Positions 7,501 to 17,072 of a DNA stretch of 64,000 bases are shown here, piece by piece. The first letter of the stretch is position 1; the number at the start of each line of letters is the position of its first letter. A program made the position numbers and the translations under genes. The notes beneath the pieces are model-generated. The model was not told the DNA's origin and did not search any database. It saw nothing but the letters and a program-made list of their open reading frames with translations. The stretch covers positions 434,001 to 498,000 of the forward strand of contig NZ_CP040244.1 in assembly GCF_005517195.1 (NCBI RefSeq). Direction: 5' to 3'. Source of the stretch: Streptomyces vilmorinianum (GTDB taxonomy: Bacteria; Actinomycetota; Actinomycetes; Streptomycetales; Streptomycetaceae).

Positions 7501-10500
7501 CACGAGACCGTGCCCACGCACACCGCGAAGTTCGACCTGACGATCGAGCTCACCGAGCGCTTCGACGAGCACGGCGCGCCCGACGGGCTGCGCGGCGAGA
7601 TCGAGTACGCGACCGACCTCTTCGACCGGGAGACCGTCGAACGGTTCGCCCGCTATCTGCTGCGGATCCTCGACGCGGTCGTCGCCGACCCCGCCCGCCC
7701 GCTGGACTCCGTCGACCTCCTCGACGGGCCCGAGCGCACGTCGCTCCTCGACACCTGGAACGCGACCGCCCTCGACCTGCCCGGCGACTGCTTCCCCGCC
7801 CTCTTCGAGGCGCAGGTCGCCCGCACCCCCGACGGGCTCGCCCTCGTCCACGAGGACACCGAGCTGAGCTACGCCGAACTCGACCGGCGCGCCAACCGGA
7901 TCGCCCACTGGCTCATCGCGCGCGGCGTCGGCCGCGACGACGTCGTGGGCCTCTCGCTGCGCCGCTCTCCCGAGCTCCTCGCGGGCCTCCTGGGCATCCT
8001 GAAGGCCGGCGGGGTGTATCTGCCGCTCGACCCCGACTACCCGCCCGAGCGGCTCGCGTTCATGGTCGAGGACACCCGCCTCAAGGTGCTGCTCACCACG
8101 GGCGACGTGCTCGCGAAGCTGCCCGCCGAGGCCCACGGCGTCCTCCGCCTCGACGTCGACGACCCGGACGCGCGGGCCGAGCTGGCGGCGATGCCCGACC
8201 ACGCCCCGACCGACGCCGAACGGCTCGCCCCGCTGCGGCCCGAGGACCTGGCGTACGTCATCTACACCTCGGGCTCGACCGGCCGGCCCAAGGGTGTCGC
8301 CGTCACCCACCGCGGCATCCCCAACCTGGCCCGCAGCTACATCGAACGGTACGGCCTCGACGAGAACTCCCGCTTCCTGCAGTTCTCCTCGATCAACTTC
8401 GATCCGACGTTCTGCGAGATGTGCTGCACCCTGCTCTCCGGCGCGGCCGTCGTCCTCACCTCGCCCGAGGAGCTGCTCTCCCCGGACCGCCAGCGCGCGC
8501 TGACCGCCCGCCACCGGCCCACCCACATCACCTTCTCGCCGACGATCCTCGGCTCCATGGCCGAGGACGCGCTCGCCGGCGTGCGGAACCTGATGGTGGC
8601 CGGCGAGGCCTGCCCGCCCGGACTCGCCGCGACCTGGTCGCGGGGCCGCACGATGATCAACGCGTACGGGCCGACCGAGGCGACCGTCGACACCCTGTAC
8701 TGGGAGTGCGGCAGCGCCGGCCCCGCGTTCGAGGCCGACTCGGTGCCCGTGGGCCGCCCCCTGCACAACACCCGGGTCTACGTCCTGGACGCCGCGCTGC
8801 GGCCCGTCGCCCCGGGCGTCACCGGCGAGCTGTACATCGCCGGCCACGGCCTCGCCCGCGGCTATCTGGGCCGCCCCGGTCTGACCGCCGAACGGTTCGT
8901 CGCCTGCCCGTACGGCCCGCCCGGTACCCGGATGTACCGCACCGGCGACCTCGCGAAGTGGCGCACACTGCCCGGCGGCGAGGGGGTCGTCGACTTCGTC
9001 GGCCGCGCCGACGACCAGGTCAAGATCCGCGGCATGCGGATCGAGCTCGGCGAGATCGAGGCCGTGCTCGACACTCACGAGGGCGTCGCCCAGTCCGTCG
9101 TCGTCGTCCGCGAGGACACCGCCGACCACAAGCAGCTCGTCGGCTATGTCGTACCCAAGGCCGGCGACGCGGCCGCCCGTGACCTCGCCGACGACATCGA
9201 GCACGTCGACAAGTGGCAGGAGATCCACGAGCAGGGCTACAGCGAACAGGAGGACCTGGGCGTCGAGCAGGACTTCACCGGCTGGAACAGCAGCTACGAC
9301 AACCAGCCGATCCCGCTGGAGGAGATGCGCGAGTGGCAGGCCGCGACCGTCGGCCGCATCCTCGACCTGCGCCCGCGCCACGTCCTGGAGGTCGGCGTCG
9401 GCTCCGGCCTGATCCTGTGGCAGGTCGCCCCGCACGTCGACACGTACACGGGCGTCGACTTCTCGCCCTCCCTGATCCAGACGCTCGGCGCCCGCGTCGA
9501 GGAGTCGGAGCTGCGCGACCGGGTGCTGCTGCGCAGCCTCGCCGCGCACGAGATCGGGGACCTGGCGGGCCGGCGCTTCGACACCGTCGTCATCAACTCG
9601 GTCGCCCAGTACTTCCCGAGCGTCCACTACCTGATCGACGTCCTGAAGCAGGCCATGGAGCTCCTGGAGCCCGGCGGCCGGATCTTCCTCGGCGACATCC
9701 GCCATCTGCGGCTGCTGCACCCCTTCCTCACCGCGACCGCCCTGCACGGCGGCGCGCACGCCGACGAACCTGTCGCGGCCGTCCGGGACCTGGTGGCCCA
9801 CACCGTGGAGCTGGAGAGCGAGCTCCTCCTCGACCCCGCGTTCTTCAGCCGGATCGGCGAGGAGATCACGGACGTCGCGGGCGTCGACATCCAGCTCAAG
9901 CGCGGCCACCACCGCAACGAGCTGACGGACTTCCGCTACGAGGTCGTCCTCCACAAGCGGGGCGCCGAGCTGCGCTCCGTACGGGAGGCGCCCGAGCTCA
10001 TCTGGCAGGAATCGGGAGGCCTGGACGCCCTGCGGGACCGGCTGGAGGCGCAGCGCCCTGCGATGCTGCGCGTCACCGGCATCCCCAACCACCGCGTCGC
10101 CGCCGAGATCGAGGCCGCCCACCGTGTCCGTACGGAGTCGGCGGCCCGGATACGCGACCTCGGGCTCGATGCCCGCGAACGCCCGGGCGTCGACCCGGAG
10201 GCGGTGCACACGCTGGCCGAACAGCTCGGCTACCGCGCCAGGGCGACCTGGACCGACGCCTCGGAGGGCGACCTCTTCGACGTCCTCCTCGTCGACGCGG
10301 GCGACCCGGCGGCCGAGCACCCGCTCCTGACCGACCTGTTCCTGCACAAGGCCGCGCCCGGACAGTCCCTGTACGAGCACGGCAACGACCCGCGCGCCGA
10401 GGACCACGGCCGCAAGCTCGCGCTCGAACTGCGCCGGCACGCCGCCCGCCACCTCCCCGAGCACATGGTGCCCGCGGCCGTCGTCCTGCTCGACAGGCTG

Positions 10501-12870
10501 CCGCTCACCCCGAACGGAAAGCTCGACACCCGGCAGCTCCCGGCCCCGGACTTCACCTCCCGTGCCGTACGCCCGCCGCGCACCGAGCGGGAGATCACCC
10601 TCGCCCGGCTCTTCGCCGAGGTCCTCGGTCTCGACACCGTCGGCGTCGACGACCAGTTCTTCGACCTCGGCGGCGACTCCATCCGCTCGATCCAGCTGGT
10701 CAGCCGCGCCCGCGCCGAGGGCTTCGTGATCACCCCTCGGGACGTCTTCCAGTACCAGACCGTCGAGGCGCTGATCGTCCGCGCCGCCCAGCAGGCCGAG
10801 ACGCTCGACCCCGCGGTCGTGGCCGCCGGCGAACTGCCGCACTGGCTGAAGACGCTGGAGACCCCCGACCCCTCGTACGGCGAACCCGGCGAACCCGGCG
10901 AACCCGGCGAACCCGGCGGCGTCCACGCCGAGCTGGTCCGTCCGGTGCCCGCGGAGCTCGCGGAGGCGCTGCTCACCGCGCTGCCCCGGATGTTCCACGC
11001 CGGTCCCGAGCACATCGCGCTCGCCGCGCTCGCCCCGGCGCTCATCGAGTGGCGCGGGCGGCGGATCCCGTCCGACCGGTCCGCGCTCCGCGTCGACCTG
11101 GCGACCGCGGGATCGGACGGATACCCGGTGCCGGTCCGGCTCACACCGGGCCTCGCGAACCTGGACAAGAGCCTCGCCGACCCGCGCGGCCTGGCCCGCG
11201 CGCTCAAGCGGGTGAAGGAGCAGATCCGGTCCCTGCCGGCCGAGGGCCGCAACTACCGCGAACTGCGGCAGGGCGGCGGCGACGCGGGGCGGCAGCTGGC
11301 GGCGTACGCGCCCTCACAGGTCTGCTTCCGCCACGACACCGCCGAGGCCCCGGAGCAGGCGTACCCGCTGCTGGTCGACGTACGGCGGCAGAACGGGAGC
11401 AAGGCGGAGACGGTGTGGCGCTGGGACACGGCCCTCTTCGACGAGGACGACATCACGGCGCTCGCCGACCGGTGGATCCAGACCCTGGCCGGGCTCGCCG
11501 CCCTGACCGGCCACCCGGAGCTCGGCGGGCTCACCCCTTCCGACGTACGCCTGCTCAGCCTCAAGCAGTCCACGCTCACCGAGCTCGAACGGACCTACCC
11601 GGGCCTCACGGACGTCCTGCCGCTCGCCCCGCTCCAGCAGGGCCTGCTGCTGCACGTCAGCGCCGCCGACCCGGAGACCGACGCCGACCCGTACCAGGGA
11701 CAGACGGTCTTCGACCTGGCCGGGCCGCTGGACGCGGAGCGGCTGCGGCGGGCCGCGCAGGGCCTGCTCATGCGCCACGACAACCTGCGGGCGTGCTTCG
11801 CGGTCCGGGGCCTGGAGACACCCGTCCAGATCGTGCGGGACTCCGTCGACGTGCCGTGGCGGACCCACGACCTGTCCGGTCTCGGTCCCGAGGAGCAGGC
11901 CGCGGAGCGTGAGCGGATCGCCGCGGAGGACGCGGCGCTCCGCTTCGACCTGGCGACCGGCCCGATGCTCCGCTTCTCGCTGCTGCGGTTCTCCGAGACC
12001 CGCCACGAACTGCTCGTCGCGGAACACCACATCCTGCTCGACGGCTGGTCCATGCCGGTCGTCTGGCGCGACCTGTTCGACCTGTACGCGGGCCGGGAAC
12101 CGGCGCCCGTCGTCCCGTTCCGGGACTATCTGGCCTGGCTGGCCGAGCAGGACAGGGAGGAGGCGGCCGAGGCCTGGCGGGCGTACCTGACCGGCGTCGG
12201 CGGGCCGACCAGGATCGGGCGCCCGGGGCTCTCCCCGCACGTCCTGCCGCGCACCGCCTCCGCCGTCCTGCCGGCCGGCCTGACCCGGGACCTGGAGCGG
12301 GCCGCCGCCCGCCTCGGCATCACCCTGAACACGGCGCTGCAGACCGCCTGGGGACTCCAGCTGGGGCGCCTCACCGGCAGCGCAGACGTCGTGTTCGGCA
12401 CCACCGTCTCGGAGCGGCCGGCCGAGATCGACGGCATCGAGTCCGTCGTCGGCCTGCTCATCAACACCGTGCCCCTACGGGTGCGGACGGAGCCCGGCGA
12501 ACCGCTCGCGGCGACCCTGCGCCGGGTGCAGTCCGCCCAGCTGGAGGTGTTCCCGCACCGCCATCTCGGGCTGACCGAGATCCAGCGCCTGGCGGGCGCG
12601 GGCGAGCTGTTCGACTCGTACTACGTCTTCCAGAACTACCCCGACCAGGAGGACCCGGCCGCCGGGACCGGCGAGCTGAGGGCGACCGAGCGGACGGAGG
12701 GCGCCAAGGGCGTCTCGCACTATCCGCTGGGCATCACCGTCCTGCCCGGAGACCGGCTGGAGATCCTCTTCGGCTACCACCCCGATCTGTTCGACCAGCG
12801 GCGGATCGACACCATCAAGGAATCCCTCATCGAGATCATCGAGGCGATCGCCGCGGAGGGCTCGGCATGA
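4552..12870 (+). CDS. Two-and-a-half-module NRPS: A-T-C-A(MT)-T-E(remnant)-C
   Basis: 2,772 residues. A1 (~10-510) carries the specificity residues D-I-L-Q-L-G-L-I-W, the glycine code. T1 has Ser561 (GGNSLL). C1 (~614-1050) has HHIASDG at 743-749. A2 (~1075-1545) has residues D-P-C-T-M-A-A-V-D, which I cannot match to a known code. A methyltransferase (~1545-1900, SAM motif VLEVGVGSG) interrupts A2 between A8 and A10, the usual place for N-methylation. A10 is NGKLD at ~1990 and T2 has Ser2043 (GGDSIRS). Residues ~2090-2340 match only the C-terminal half of an epimerization domain; the HHxxxDG half and the EGHGR motif are missing. The last domain (~2345-2772) is a condensation domain ([19 protein letters not shown] at 2492-2498) with no carrier after it. 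It probably uses the T-TE protein as acceptor. Expected peptide: Gly-(N-Me)X-residue 3. Confidence 0.95.
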   Translation: MTAQLENAEDIGTWTSGLVARFEEQAGRAPGAVAVRWGDATLSYGELNERANRIARWLIARGVGPGDTVAVALPSSPELVAALLGTLKSGARYLPLDPGYPAERLAYMTADARPRALITTPEVEAGLGPVDAATLYAGEEGTGSAPDAHAPNPAGRFTGPDQAAYTIYTSGSTGRPKGVVVTHRSLANFLAFMSAHHQVHAGDVVLSTTPVSFDIAGLELYLPLVNGATLHLVPRATTVDGAALRRHLAGARPTLIQGTPALWQLLREAGWTPAELAAGTRVLCGGEALPQDLADFLSADGHAEVWNLYGPTETTIWSLVAPVRAGEPVSIGTPMWNTGAHVLDERLEPVPAGESGELYLSGDGLARGYHGRAALTAERFVACPFGPPGARMYRTGDVVRRRPDGTLDFLGRVDEQVKIRGYRIELGEIEEALRRLPEVAQARVVVRADDDGLTRLAGYVVPTPGHAPGQAPEPAALRAALTAWLPDHMVPAGIAVLDRFPLTPAGKVDRAALPPLEFAHSTPYRAPEGERERALVELFREVLRVERVGADDSFFDLGGNSLLATRLLARVRATLAVELPIRTVFEDRTPAALALRLDEGAPARPAPRVMARGEHIPVSYAQQRLWFLHRLEGPSTTYNLPIAVRLTGELDPAALRAAVDHLLARHESLRTYFAEGPHGAEQIVVPAAEARVEVTVHDLRAEALQAAVDRAAGYLFDLAAEIPTRVDLFRTGPRDHVLLLCIHHIASDGWSLAPLVKDLCEAYNAHRAATAPETAELGVQYVDYTLWQRELLGSTDDPDSPMSRQLGYWRERLAGAPELLDLPTDRPRPALAGFRGDVVRFDVGAALTERLQSLAQRERASLFMVLQAATATLLTKLGAGTDIPLGSPLAGRADSALDELVGFFVNTLVLRTDTSGNPAFTELLARVNASNLAAYEHQDLPFEYLVEVLNPARTTSHHPLFQVMLVLQNNVEPEWRLDGLAAAHETVPTHTAKFDLTIELTERFDEHGAPDGLRGEIEYATDLFDRETVERFARYLLRILDAVVADPARPLDSVDLLDGPERTSLLDTWNATALDLPGDCFPALFEAQVARTPDGLALVHEDTELSYAELDRRANRIAHWLIARGVGRDDVVGLSLRRSPELLAGLLGILKAGGVYLPLDPDYPPERLAFMVEDTRLKVLLTTGDVLAKLPAEAHGVLRLDVDDPDARAELAAMPDHAPTDAERLAPLRPEDLAYVIYTSGSTGRPKGVAVTHRGIPNLARSYIERYGLDENSRFLQFSSINFDPTFCEMCCTLLSGAAVVLTSPEELLSPDRQRALTARHRPTHITFSPTILGSMAEDALAGVRNLMVAGEACPPGLAATWSRGRTMINAYGPTEATVDTLYWECGSAGPAFEADSVPVGRPLHNTRVYVLDAALRPVAPGVTGELYIAGHGLARGYLGRPGLTAERFVACPYGPPGTRMYRTGDLAKWRTLPGGEGVVDFVGRADDQVKIRGMRIELGEIEAVLDTHEGVAQSVVVVREDTADHKQLVGYVVPKAGDAAARDLADDIEHVDKWQEIHEQGYSEQEDLGVEQDFTGWNSSYDNQPIPLEEMREWQAATVGRILDLRPRHVLEVGVGSGLILWQVAPHVDTYTGVDFSPSLIQTLGARVEESELRDRVLLRSLAAHEIGDLAGRRFDTVVINSVAQYFPSVHYLIDVLKQAMELLEPGGRIFLGDIRHLRLLHPFLTATALHGGAHADEPVAAVRDLVAHTVELESELLLDPAFFSRIGEEITDVAGVDIQLKRGHHRNELTDFRYEVVLHKRGAELRSVREAPELIWQESGGLDALRDRLEAQRPAMLRVTGIPNHRVAAEIEAAHRVRTESAARIRDLGLDARERPGVDPEAVHTLAEQLGYRARATWTDASEGDLFDVLLVDAGDPAAEHPLLTDLFLHKAAPGQSLYEHGNDPRAEDHGRKLALELRRHAARHLPEHMVPAAVVLLDRLPLTPNGKLDTRQLPAPDFTSRAVRPPRTEREITLARLFAEVLGLDTVGVDDQFFDLGGDSIRSIQLVSRARAEGFVITPRDVFQYQTVEALIVRAAQQAETLDPAVVAAGELPHWLKTLETPDPSYGEPGEPGEPGEPGGVHAELVRPVPAELAEALLTALPRMFHAGPEHIALAALAPALIEWRGRRIPSDRSALRVDLATAGSDGYPVPVRLTPGLANLDKSLADPRGLARALKRVKEQIRSLPAEGRNYRELRQGGGDAGRQLAAYAPSQVCFRHDTAEAPEQAYPLLVDVRRQNGSKAETVWRWDTALFDEDDITALADRWIQTLAGLAALTGHPELGGLTPSDVRLLSLKQSTLTELERTYPGLTDVLPLAPLQQGLLLHVSAADPETDADPYQGQTVFDLAGPLDAERLRRAAQGLLMRHDNLRACFAVRGLETPVQIVRDSVDVPWRTHDLSGLGPEEQAAERERIAAEDAALRFDLATGPMLRFSLLRFSETRHELLVAEHHILLDGWSMPVVWRDLFDLYAGREPAPVVPFRDYLAWLAEQDREEAAEAWRAYLTGVGGPTRIGRPGLSPHVLPRTASAVLPAGLTRDLERAAARLGITLNTALQTAWGLQLGRLTGSADVVFGTTVSERPAEIDGIESVVGLLINTVPLRVRTEPGEPLAATLRRVQSAQLEVFPHRHLGLTEIQRLAGAGELFDSYYVFQNYPDQEDPAAGTGELRATERTEGAKGVSHYPLGITVLPGDRLEILFGYHPDLFDQRRIDTIKESLIEIIEAIAAEGSA
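10879..10914 (+). repeat. Four tandem 9-bp units inside the NRPS gene (Gly-Glu-Pro linker)
   Basis: The unit GGCGAACCC occurs four times in frame and encodes [12 protein letters not shown] at about residues 2110-2121. It falls in the linker leading into the epimerization remnant. Such units expand and contract by slippage, so copy number probably varies between strains. Confidence 0.9.
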
Positions 12871-14147
12871 AGAGCTTCTTCCGGTTGATCCGCGAACTGC
12901 CCATCCCCGTACGGATCCTGCTGCTGTGCGCGATGGCGCGCGCGGTCAGCTTCTTCGCGATCCTGGCCTATCTGCCCATCTATCTGCACGACGCGCTCGA
13001 CATGAACGGCGCGACCATCGGCTATGTGCTCGGCGGCTGCCTGATCGTCGGCACGGTCGTGAGCGTCTACGGCGGCTATCTCGCCGACCGGTTCGTGAAG
13101 GTCCACTTCATGATCGCCCTGGACGTCGTGCTCACGGTCCTGTACGGCGGGCTGCCGCTGATCGGCTCGCCCGTCCTGGTCATCGGCGTCCTGCTCGTCG
13201 CCAACATCGCCTCCTCGTCGATGAGCGTCACCGCCAACGCGCTCCTCGCCGACCTGCTGCCCTCGGAGAACCGGGCCAAGGTGTTCTCGCTGCGCTACTC
13301 GCTGCAGAACATCGGCGCCGCCGTCGGCCCGTTCCTCGGCGTCTGGACGGTCAAGGCCGGCCAGGGCGGTCCGTTCGTGCTCTCCGCCGCCGTCATCTTC
13401 GCCGCGCTGCTGCCGCTGCTGGTCTTCCGCCGGCTCTTCACCGGGGCCGCCACCGCGCAGGAGAAGGAGGCCCAGGAGAAGGCCGAGGCCGCGCAGGACG
13501 ACTCCGAGTCGATGAACTTCCGCGAGGTACTGCGGGTCATGCGGGCCGACCGGCGGCTCGGGCTCTTCACCCTCGGCGGCATCCTCAGCATCGTCGTCTA
13601 CGGCCCGCTGCTCACCTACATGTCGCAGTACCTGGTCACGGTCGAGTCCCGCGACACCGCCTACCAGCTCGTCGCCTACATCTCCGCCGCCAACGCGATC
13701 GTCGTCATCTCCACCCAGTACGTGATCGGCAGCAGGCTCAAGGAGAAGACGCTGCTGCGCTGGCTGACCTGGGGCACGGGGGCGTTCGTCCTCGGACTGA
13801 TCGGCATGGCCCTGTCCACCGAGGCCTGGATCATCGTCGCCGCGATCGTCGTCTTCACCCTCGGCGAGGTGATCGTCGTGCCCGCCGAGTACATGTTCAT
13901 CGACAACATCGCCCCCGAGAACCTGCGCGGCAGCTACTTCGGCGCCCAGAACCTCGTCCACATCGGCGTGGCCATCGGGCCGGTGATCTGCGGCTTCCTG
14001 CTCGTGCACGCCTCGCCCACCGCCATGTTCGCCGCGCTGATCGCCCTGGTGATCGCCGGCTGGTGGTTCTACGTCCTCGGCTGCCGCGCCCCCGCACCCG
14101 CCACCACCACCGCCGTCGGTACCGACGCGCAGAAAGTGAATCCGTGA
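12867..14147 (+). CDS. MFS transporter, probable peptide exporter of the cluster
   Basis: 426 residues with about 12 hydrophobic segments. The loop after segment 2 has the MFS motif GGYLADRF. A charged central loop ([16 protein letters not shown], ~residues 195-212) separates the two six-helix halves. The start overlaps the NRPS stop as ATGA, which ties it to peptide synthesis. Drug-efflux-like MFS proteins in this position usually export the product and give self-resistance. Substrate cannot be read from the sequence. Confidence 0.88.
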   Translation: MKSFFRLIRELPIPVRILLLCAMARAVSFFAILAYLPIYLHDALDMNGATIGYVLGGCLIVGTVVSVYGGYLADRFVKVHFMIALDVVLTVLYGGLPLIGSPVLVIGVLLVANIASSSMSVTANALLADLLPSENRAKVFSLRYSLQNIGAAVGPFLGVWTVKAGQGGPFVLSAAVIFAALLPLLVFRRLFTGAATAQEKEAQEKAEAAQDDSESMNFREVLRVMRADRRLGLFTLGGILSIVVYGPLLTYMSQYLVTVESRDTAYQLVAYISAANAIVVISTQYVIGSRLKEKTLLRWLTWGTGAFVLGLIGMALSTEAWIIVAAIVVFTLGEVIVVPAEYMFIDNIAPENLRGSYFGAQNLVHIGVAIGPVICGFLLVHASPTAMFAALIALVIAGWWFYVLGCRAPAPATTTAVGTDAQKVNP

Positions 14148-14154
14148 GGTGACC

Positions 14155-14784
14155 ATGAGCTTCGACCAGATCGTCCAGAAGACCCTCTGCCCGTTCGCCA
14201 GGACCTCGAAGATGGGCCCGCCGCTCACCGTCGCGTCGGCCGACGTCGAGCGGGAGCTGCGCGAACACCGCACCGCCATCGCGGACTTCTTCCGTACGGC
14301 CCGGGCGGACGAGCTCGACGGCATGGTGATCACCTTCGAGGACGAGACCCTCGGCGCGAGCCTGGACTCCCTGACACGGCTGACGAAGCGGTTCTTCGAG
14401 ACGCTCTGCGCGCTGTACCCGGGCGTCTACATCCAGGACTCTCCCCGGCCGGACGAGACCTGGTACGCGATGATCGAGGGCGAGCGCTTCTTCGTCGTCT
14501 CCTTCGCGCCCTGCTATCCCGAGCACTCCCCGCGCCACAACCACGGCAGCCCGCACACGTACTTCCTGCTCCAGCCGGCCTCCACCTTCGAGCGGAACGC
14601 GGAGGCGATCGACAGGCGCAGGGAGCGCATCCACCGGGCGTTCACGGCGGTGGGCAGGCCGTACGACGCCCCTCTCGCCAACGTCGAGAACGACATGTTC
14701 AAGTCCGTCATGCCGATCGAGCCGATCGACCGGCACATCCCCTGGTGGGAGGCCGGGGACGGCGCGATGAAGAAGGCGGGGTAG
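14155..14784 (+). CDS. YqcI/YcgG-family protein (GntA/DcsA-like, possible haem-dependent N-hydroxylase)
   Basis: 209 residues with the family opening CPFARTSKMGPPLTVAS and a conserved block FVVSFAPCYPEHSPRHNHG. Members of this family include DcsA (arginine N-hydroxylation, D-cycloserine pathway) and GntA (guanitoxin pathway), both haem proteins that oxidise guanidine nitrogens. From that I infer a possible N-oxidation step in this cluster, but many members are uncharacterised. The ATG at 14155 is preferred, preceded by GAGGTGA; a GTG at 14149 is also in frame. It lies 7 bases after the MFS stop and 8 bases before the phosphopantetheinyl transferase. Confidence 0.75.
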   Translation: MSFDQIVQKTLCPFARTSKMGPPLTVASADVERELREHRTAIADFFRTARADELDGMVITFEDETLGASLDSLTRLTKRFFETLCALYPGVYIQDSPRPDETWYAMIEGERFFVVSFAPCYPEHSPRHNHGSPHTYFLLQPASTFERNAEAIDRRRERIHRAFTAVGRPYDAPLANVENDMFKSVMPIEPIDRHIPWWEAGDGAMKKAG

Positions 14785-14792
14785 CGGGGGAG

Positions 14793-15518
14793 ATGATCGA
14801 GGAACTGCTGCCGCGGCCGGTCACGACCGCGGAGGCGTTCGGCGATCCGGCGGGGCCACCCGTGCCCTTCCCCGGGGAGGAGCATCTCCTCGCCCACGCC
14901 GTGCCCGCGCGGCGCCGGGAGTTCACCACCGCGCGGGCGTGCGCGCGGCGTGCGCTCGGGCGGCTCGGCGTCCCGCCGGTGGCCATCCCGTACGACGCCG
15001 ACCGCGCGCCCGTGTGGCCGGACGGTGTCGTCGGCAGCATCACGCACTGCACCGGCTACCGCGCCGCCGCCGTGGCGCGGGCGACCGACCTGGCGTCCCT
15101 CGGCTTCGACGCCGAACCGCACGGCCCGCTGGAGCACGACGGCGTCCTGCACATGGTCACCGGCGCTCAGGAGCGGGCGCACCTGGCCGAGCTGGCGCGG
15201 CTGCGGCCCGATGTCCACTGGGACCGGGCGCTGTTCAGCGCCAAGGAGAGCGTGTTCAAGGCCTGGTCCCCGCTGACCGGCCGCTGGCTGGACTTCACGG
15301 AGGCCACGGTCACCTTCCGGCCGCGTACGGAGACGTTCACGGCCCGGCTGCTCGTCGAGGGACCGCTGGTCGACGGCGTCAGGCTGACCGGCTTCGAGGG
15401 GGGATTTCTGGTCAGGGACGGGCTGCTGCTCACGGCGACGACGGTGAGCCGGTCCGTGCGCGCGGGCCCCGGTGCCGACAATGGCCCCCGACCGGCACGA
15501 CCGAGGGGAAGCCGATGA
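14793..15518 (+). CDS. Sfp-type 4'-phosphopantetheinyl transferase
   Basis: 241 residues. It has the three family motifs: GSITHCTGY, GFDAEP (Mg-binding Asp-x-Glu) and FSAKESVFKAW. It resembles the EntD-like branch. It transfers the phosphopantetheine arm from CoA to carrier serines, here Ser561 and Ser2043 of the NRPS, Ser53 of the T-TE protein and the upstream carrier. The ATG is preceded by GGGGGAG. Its stop overlaps the rsgA start as ATGA, an odd coupling of a biosynthetic gene with a ribosome-assembly gene. Confidence 0.93.
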   Translation: MIEELLPRPVTTAEAFGDPAGPPVPFPGEEHLLAHAVPARRREFTTARACARRALGRLGVPPVAIPYDADRAPVWPDGVVGSITHCTGYRAAAVARATDLASLGFDAEPHGPLEHDGVLHMVTGAQERAHLAELARLRPDVHWDRALFSAKESVFKAWSPLTGRWLDFTEATVTFRPRTETFTARLLVEGPLVDGVRLTGFEGGFLVRDGLLLTATTVSRSVRAGPGADNGPRPARPRGSR

Positions 15519-16666
15519 CGCTCATGGCCTATGGCTGGGACTCCGACTGGGCGGACGCGTTCGCCCCGTACGAGGGGGCGGGTCTCGTGCCCGGCCGTAT
15601 CGTCCGGGTGGACCGCGGCCGCTGCGAACTCGTCGTCGCGGACGGCGGAACGACGACCGGCGCCGGTGCCGGTGCCGGTGCCGGTGCCAGCGCCAGCGCC
15701 GGTACCGGAACTCGTACGCGTACGTTACGGGCCGACACCGAGCCCGTCCTCTCCGCGGACCCCCGGGACGCCCCCTGTACGGGCGACTGGGCCGCCGTGG
15801 ACACCACGCCCGCGAGCGGACCCGTCGTACGCGCCCTGCTGCCGCGCCGCACCCGCTTCACCCGCTCGACCTCCTCCGCCCGCTCCGAGGGCCAGGTCCT
15901 CGCCGCCAACATCGACCTCGCCGTCATCGCCGTCTCGCTGGCCGTCGAGCTCGACCTGGGCCGCCTGGAGCGTTTCCTCTCCCTGGCCTGGTCCAGCGGC
16001 GCCCAGCCGGTCGTCGCCCTGACCAAGACGGACCTGGTCCCCGACATCACCCATCTCGTCACCGACGTCGAGCGGGCCGGCCCGGGAGCCGCGGTGTTCC
16101 CCGTCAGCGCGGTCAGCGGCGAGGGCCTCGACGCGCTCGCCGCCGAGCTGGCCGGCCGTACCTCCGCGCTCCTGGGACAGTCGGGCGTGGGCAAGTCCAC
16201 TCTCCTCAACGCCCTGTTGGGCGTCGAGGAGCAGGAGTCGGGACCGGTCCGGGGCAGCGACGGCAAGGGGCGGCACACCACCACCACCCGCGATCTGCTG
16301 CTCCTGCCGGGAGGCGGGCTGCTGATCGACACCCCCGGGCTGCGCGGGGTGGGCCTGTGGGAGGCCGACGAAGGGCTCTCCCAGGTCTTCGCGGAGATCG
16401 AGGAACTGGCCACGCACTGCCGTTTCCACGACTGCGAACACCACGCCGAGCCGGGCTGCGCGGTCCTCGCGGCCGTCGAGGACGGCACGCTCTCGCACCG
16501 CCGGTTCGAGAGCTACCGCAAGCTGCTCAGGGAAGCCGCCTGGATCGCCTCGCGCACCGACGCGCGGCTACGGGCCGAACTGGGCCGGGAGTGGCGGCGC
16601 CGGGAGGCCGCCGGCCGTGAGATGTACGAACGCAAGCGCGGCGGGAAACACCGCAAGGCGTTCTGA
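15515..16666 (+). CDS. rsgA: Ribosome small-subunit-dependent GTPase RsgA (paralogue with TTA codon and repeat)
   Basis: 383 residues with the circularly permuted G-motif order of RsgA: TKTD (G4), then GQSGVGKSTL (G1), then DTPG (G3). The C-terminal zinc motif CRFHDCEHHAEPGC is intact. RsgA helps mature the 30S subunit. Two features are unusual. Residues 49-63 are a Gly/Ala/Ser run made by tandem 6-bp GCCGGT-type units at about 15659-15703, within the N-terminal OB-fold region. Leu71 is a TTA codon (15725-15727), which in streptomycetes makes expression depend on bldA tRNA. The start overlaps the transferase stop (ATGA). A housekeeping rsgA probably exists elsewhere; this copy may be developmentally controlled or protective. 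Confidence 0.9.
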   Translation: MTLMAYGWDSDWADAFAPYEGAGLVPGRIVRVDRGRCELVVADGGTTTGAGAGAGAGASASAGTGTRTRTLRADTEPVLSADPRDAPCTGDWAAVDTTPASGPVVRALLPRRTRFTRSTSSARSEGQVLAANIDLAVIAVSLAVELDLGRLERFLSLAWSSGAQPVVALTKTDLVPDITHLVTDVERAGPGAAVFPVSAVSGEGLDALAAELAGRTSALLGQSGVGKSTLLNALLGVEEQESGPVRGSDGKGRHTTTTRDLLLLPGGGLLIDTPGLRGVGLWEADEGLSQVFAEIEELATHCRFHDCEHHAEPGCAVLAAVEDGTLSHRRFESYRKLLREAAWIASRTDARLRAELGREWRRREAAGREMYERKRGGKHRKAF

Positions 16667-16683
16667 CGGTGGCCCGGCCACCG
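16667..16683 (+). terminator. Short hairpin directly after rsgA
   Basis: CGGTGGCC and GGCCACCG form a 7-8 bp perfect stem right at the rsgA stop codon. There is no T-tract, as is common for streptomycete terminators. It marks a plausible end of the NRPS transcription unit. Confidence 0.5.
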
Positions 16684-16783
16684 CCCCCGACCGCGGGGCG
16701 TGGCCACTTGCAGCCACTGCACCTTGGTGCCATGCGAAGTTCTTGTAGCGCCCGTTCGAGCGCTGGCAGATTACTCAGCGGCA

Positions 16784-16822
16784 GCCGGTGAAGCGCCTGG
16801 AAAACAAAGGCGGTTCACCGGC
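16784..16822 (+). promoter_or_regulatory. Leader hairpin before the small exported peptide gene
   Basis: GCCGGTGAA (16784-16792) pairs with TTCACCGGC (16814-16822), and inside it CGCCT pairs with AGGCG, with one G/G mismatch between the stems. The loop is the A-rich GGAAAACAA. It ends 54 bases before the peptide start at 16877. It could be an attenuator, a protein-binding site or a terminator; there is no T-tract after it. Confidence 0.6.
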
Positions 16823-16876
16823 CCACCTGCGGAAATGGGTAATTCCCTCACGCCACTTCGACGAAATGGGACGCGA

Positions 16877-17029
16877 ATGCGAAGCAAGGCTTTCGGCTAC
16901 CTGATCTCGTGCGCCGCGGCCGTGACGATGGCGGTCCTTGCGGCCCCCGCCGCGCAGGCCGACACGGCCGTCACCACCACCGTCGGCGCCACGACCAACG
17001 ACGACGGCGACAGCTGGGGCTGGGACTGA
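16877..17029 (+). CDS. Small exported peptide (50 aa) of unknown function
   Basis: A Sec-type signal peptide is clear: basic start MRSK, hydrophobic core LISCAAAVTMAVLAAPA and a cleavage site after AQA (residue 28). The predicted mature part is only 22 residues, rich in Thr, Asp and Trp, ending DDGDSWGWD. An in-frame ATG at 16835 would add 14 residues with two arginines. Neither start has a strong ribosome site. The gene lies 43 bases before the VioC-type hydroxylase and after a stable hairpin. I do not recognise the family. It could be a signalling peptide, a modified precursor peptide or a cell-surface peptide. Confidence 0.6.
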   Translation: MRSKAFGYLISCAAAVTMAVLAAPAAQADTAVTTTVGATTNDDGDSWGWD

Positions 17030-17072
17030 CCCTCCGCGGCCCCCACACCCCAACGCCAGAGAGGGCGAATCC

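Noticed and set aside
4531..11013. A very long open frame antisense to the NRPS (over 2,000 codons) and many other long antisense frames
   Set aside because: Expected mirror of extreme GC3 bias; the translation is low-complexity (Gly/Arg/Val/Asp) with no domains, while the plus strand carries complete NRPS motifs.
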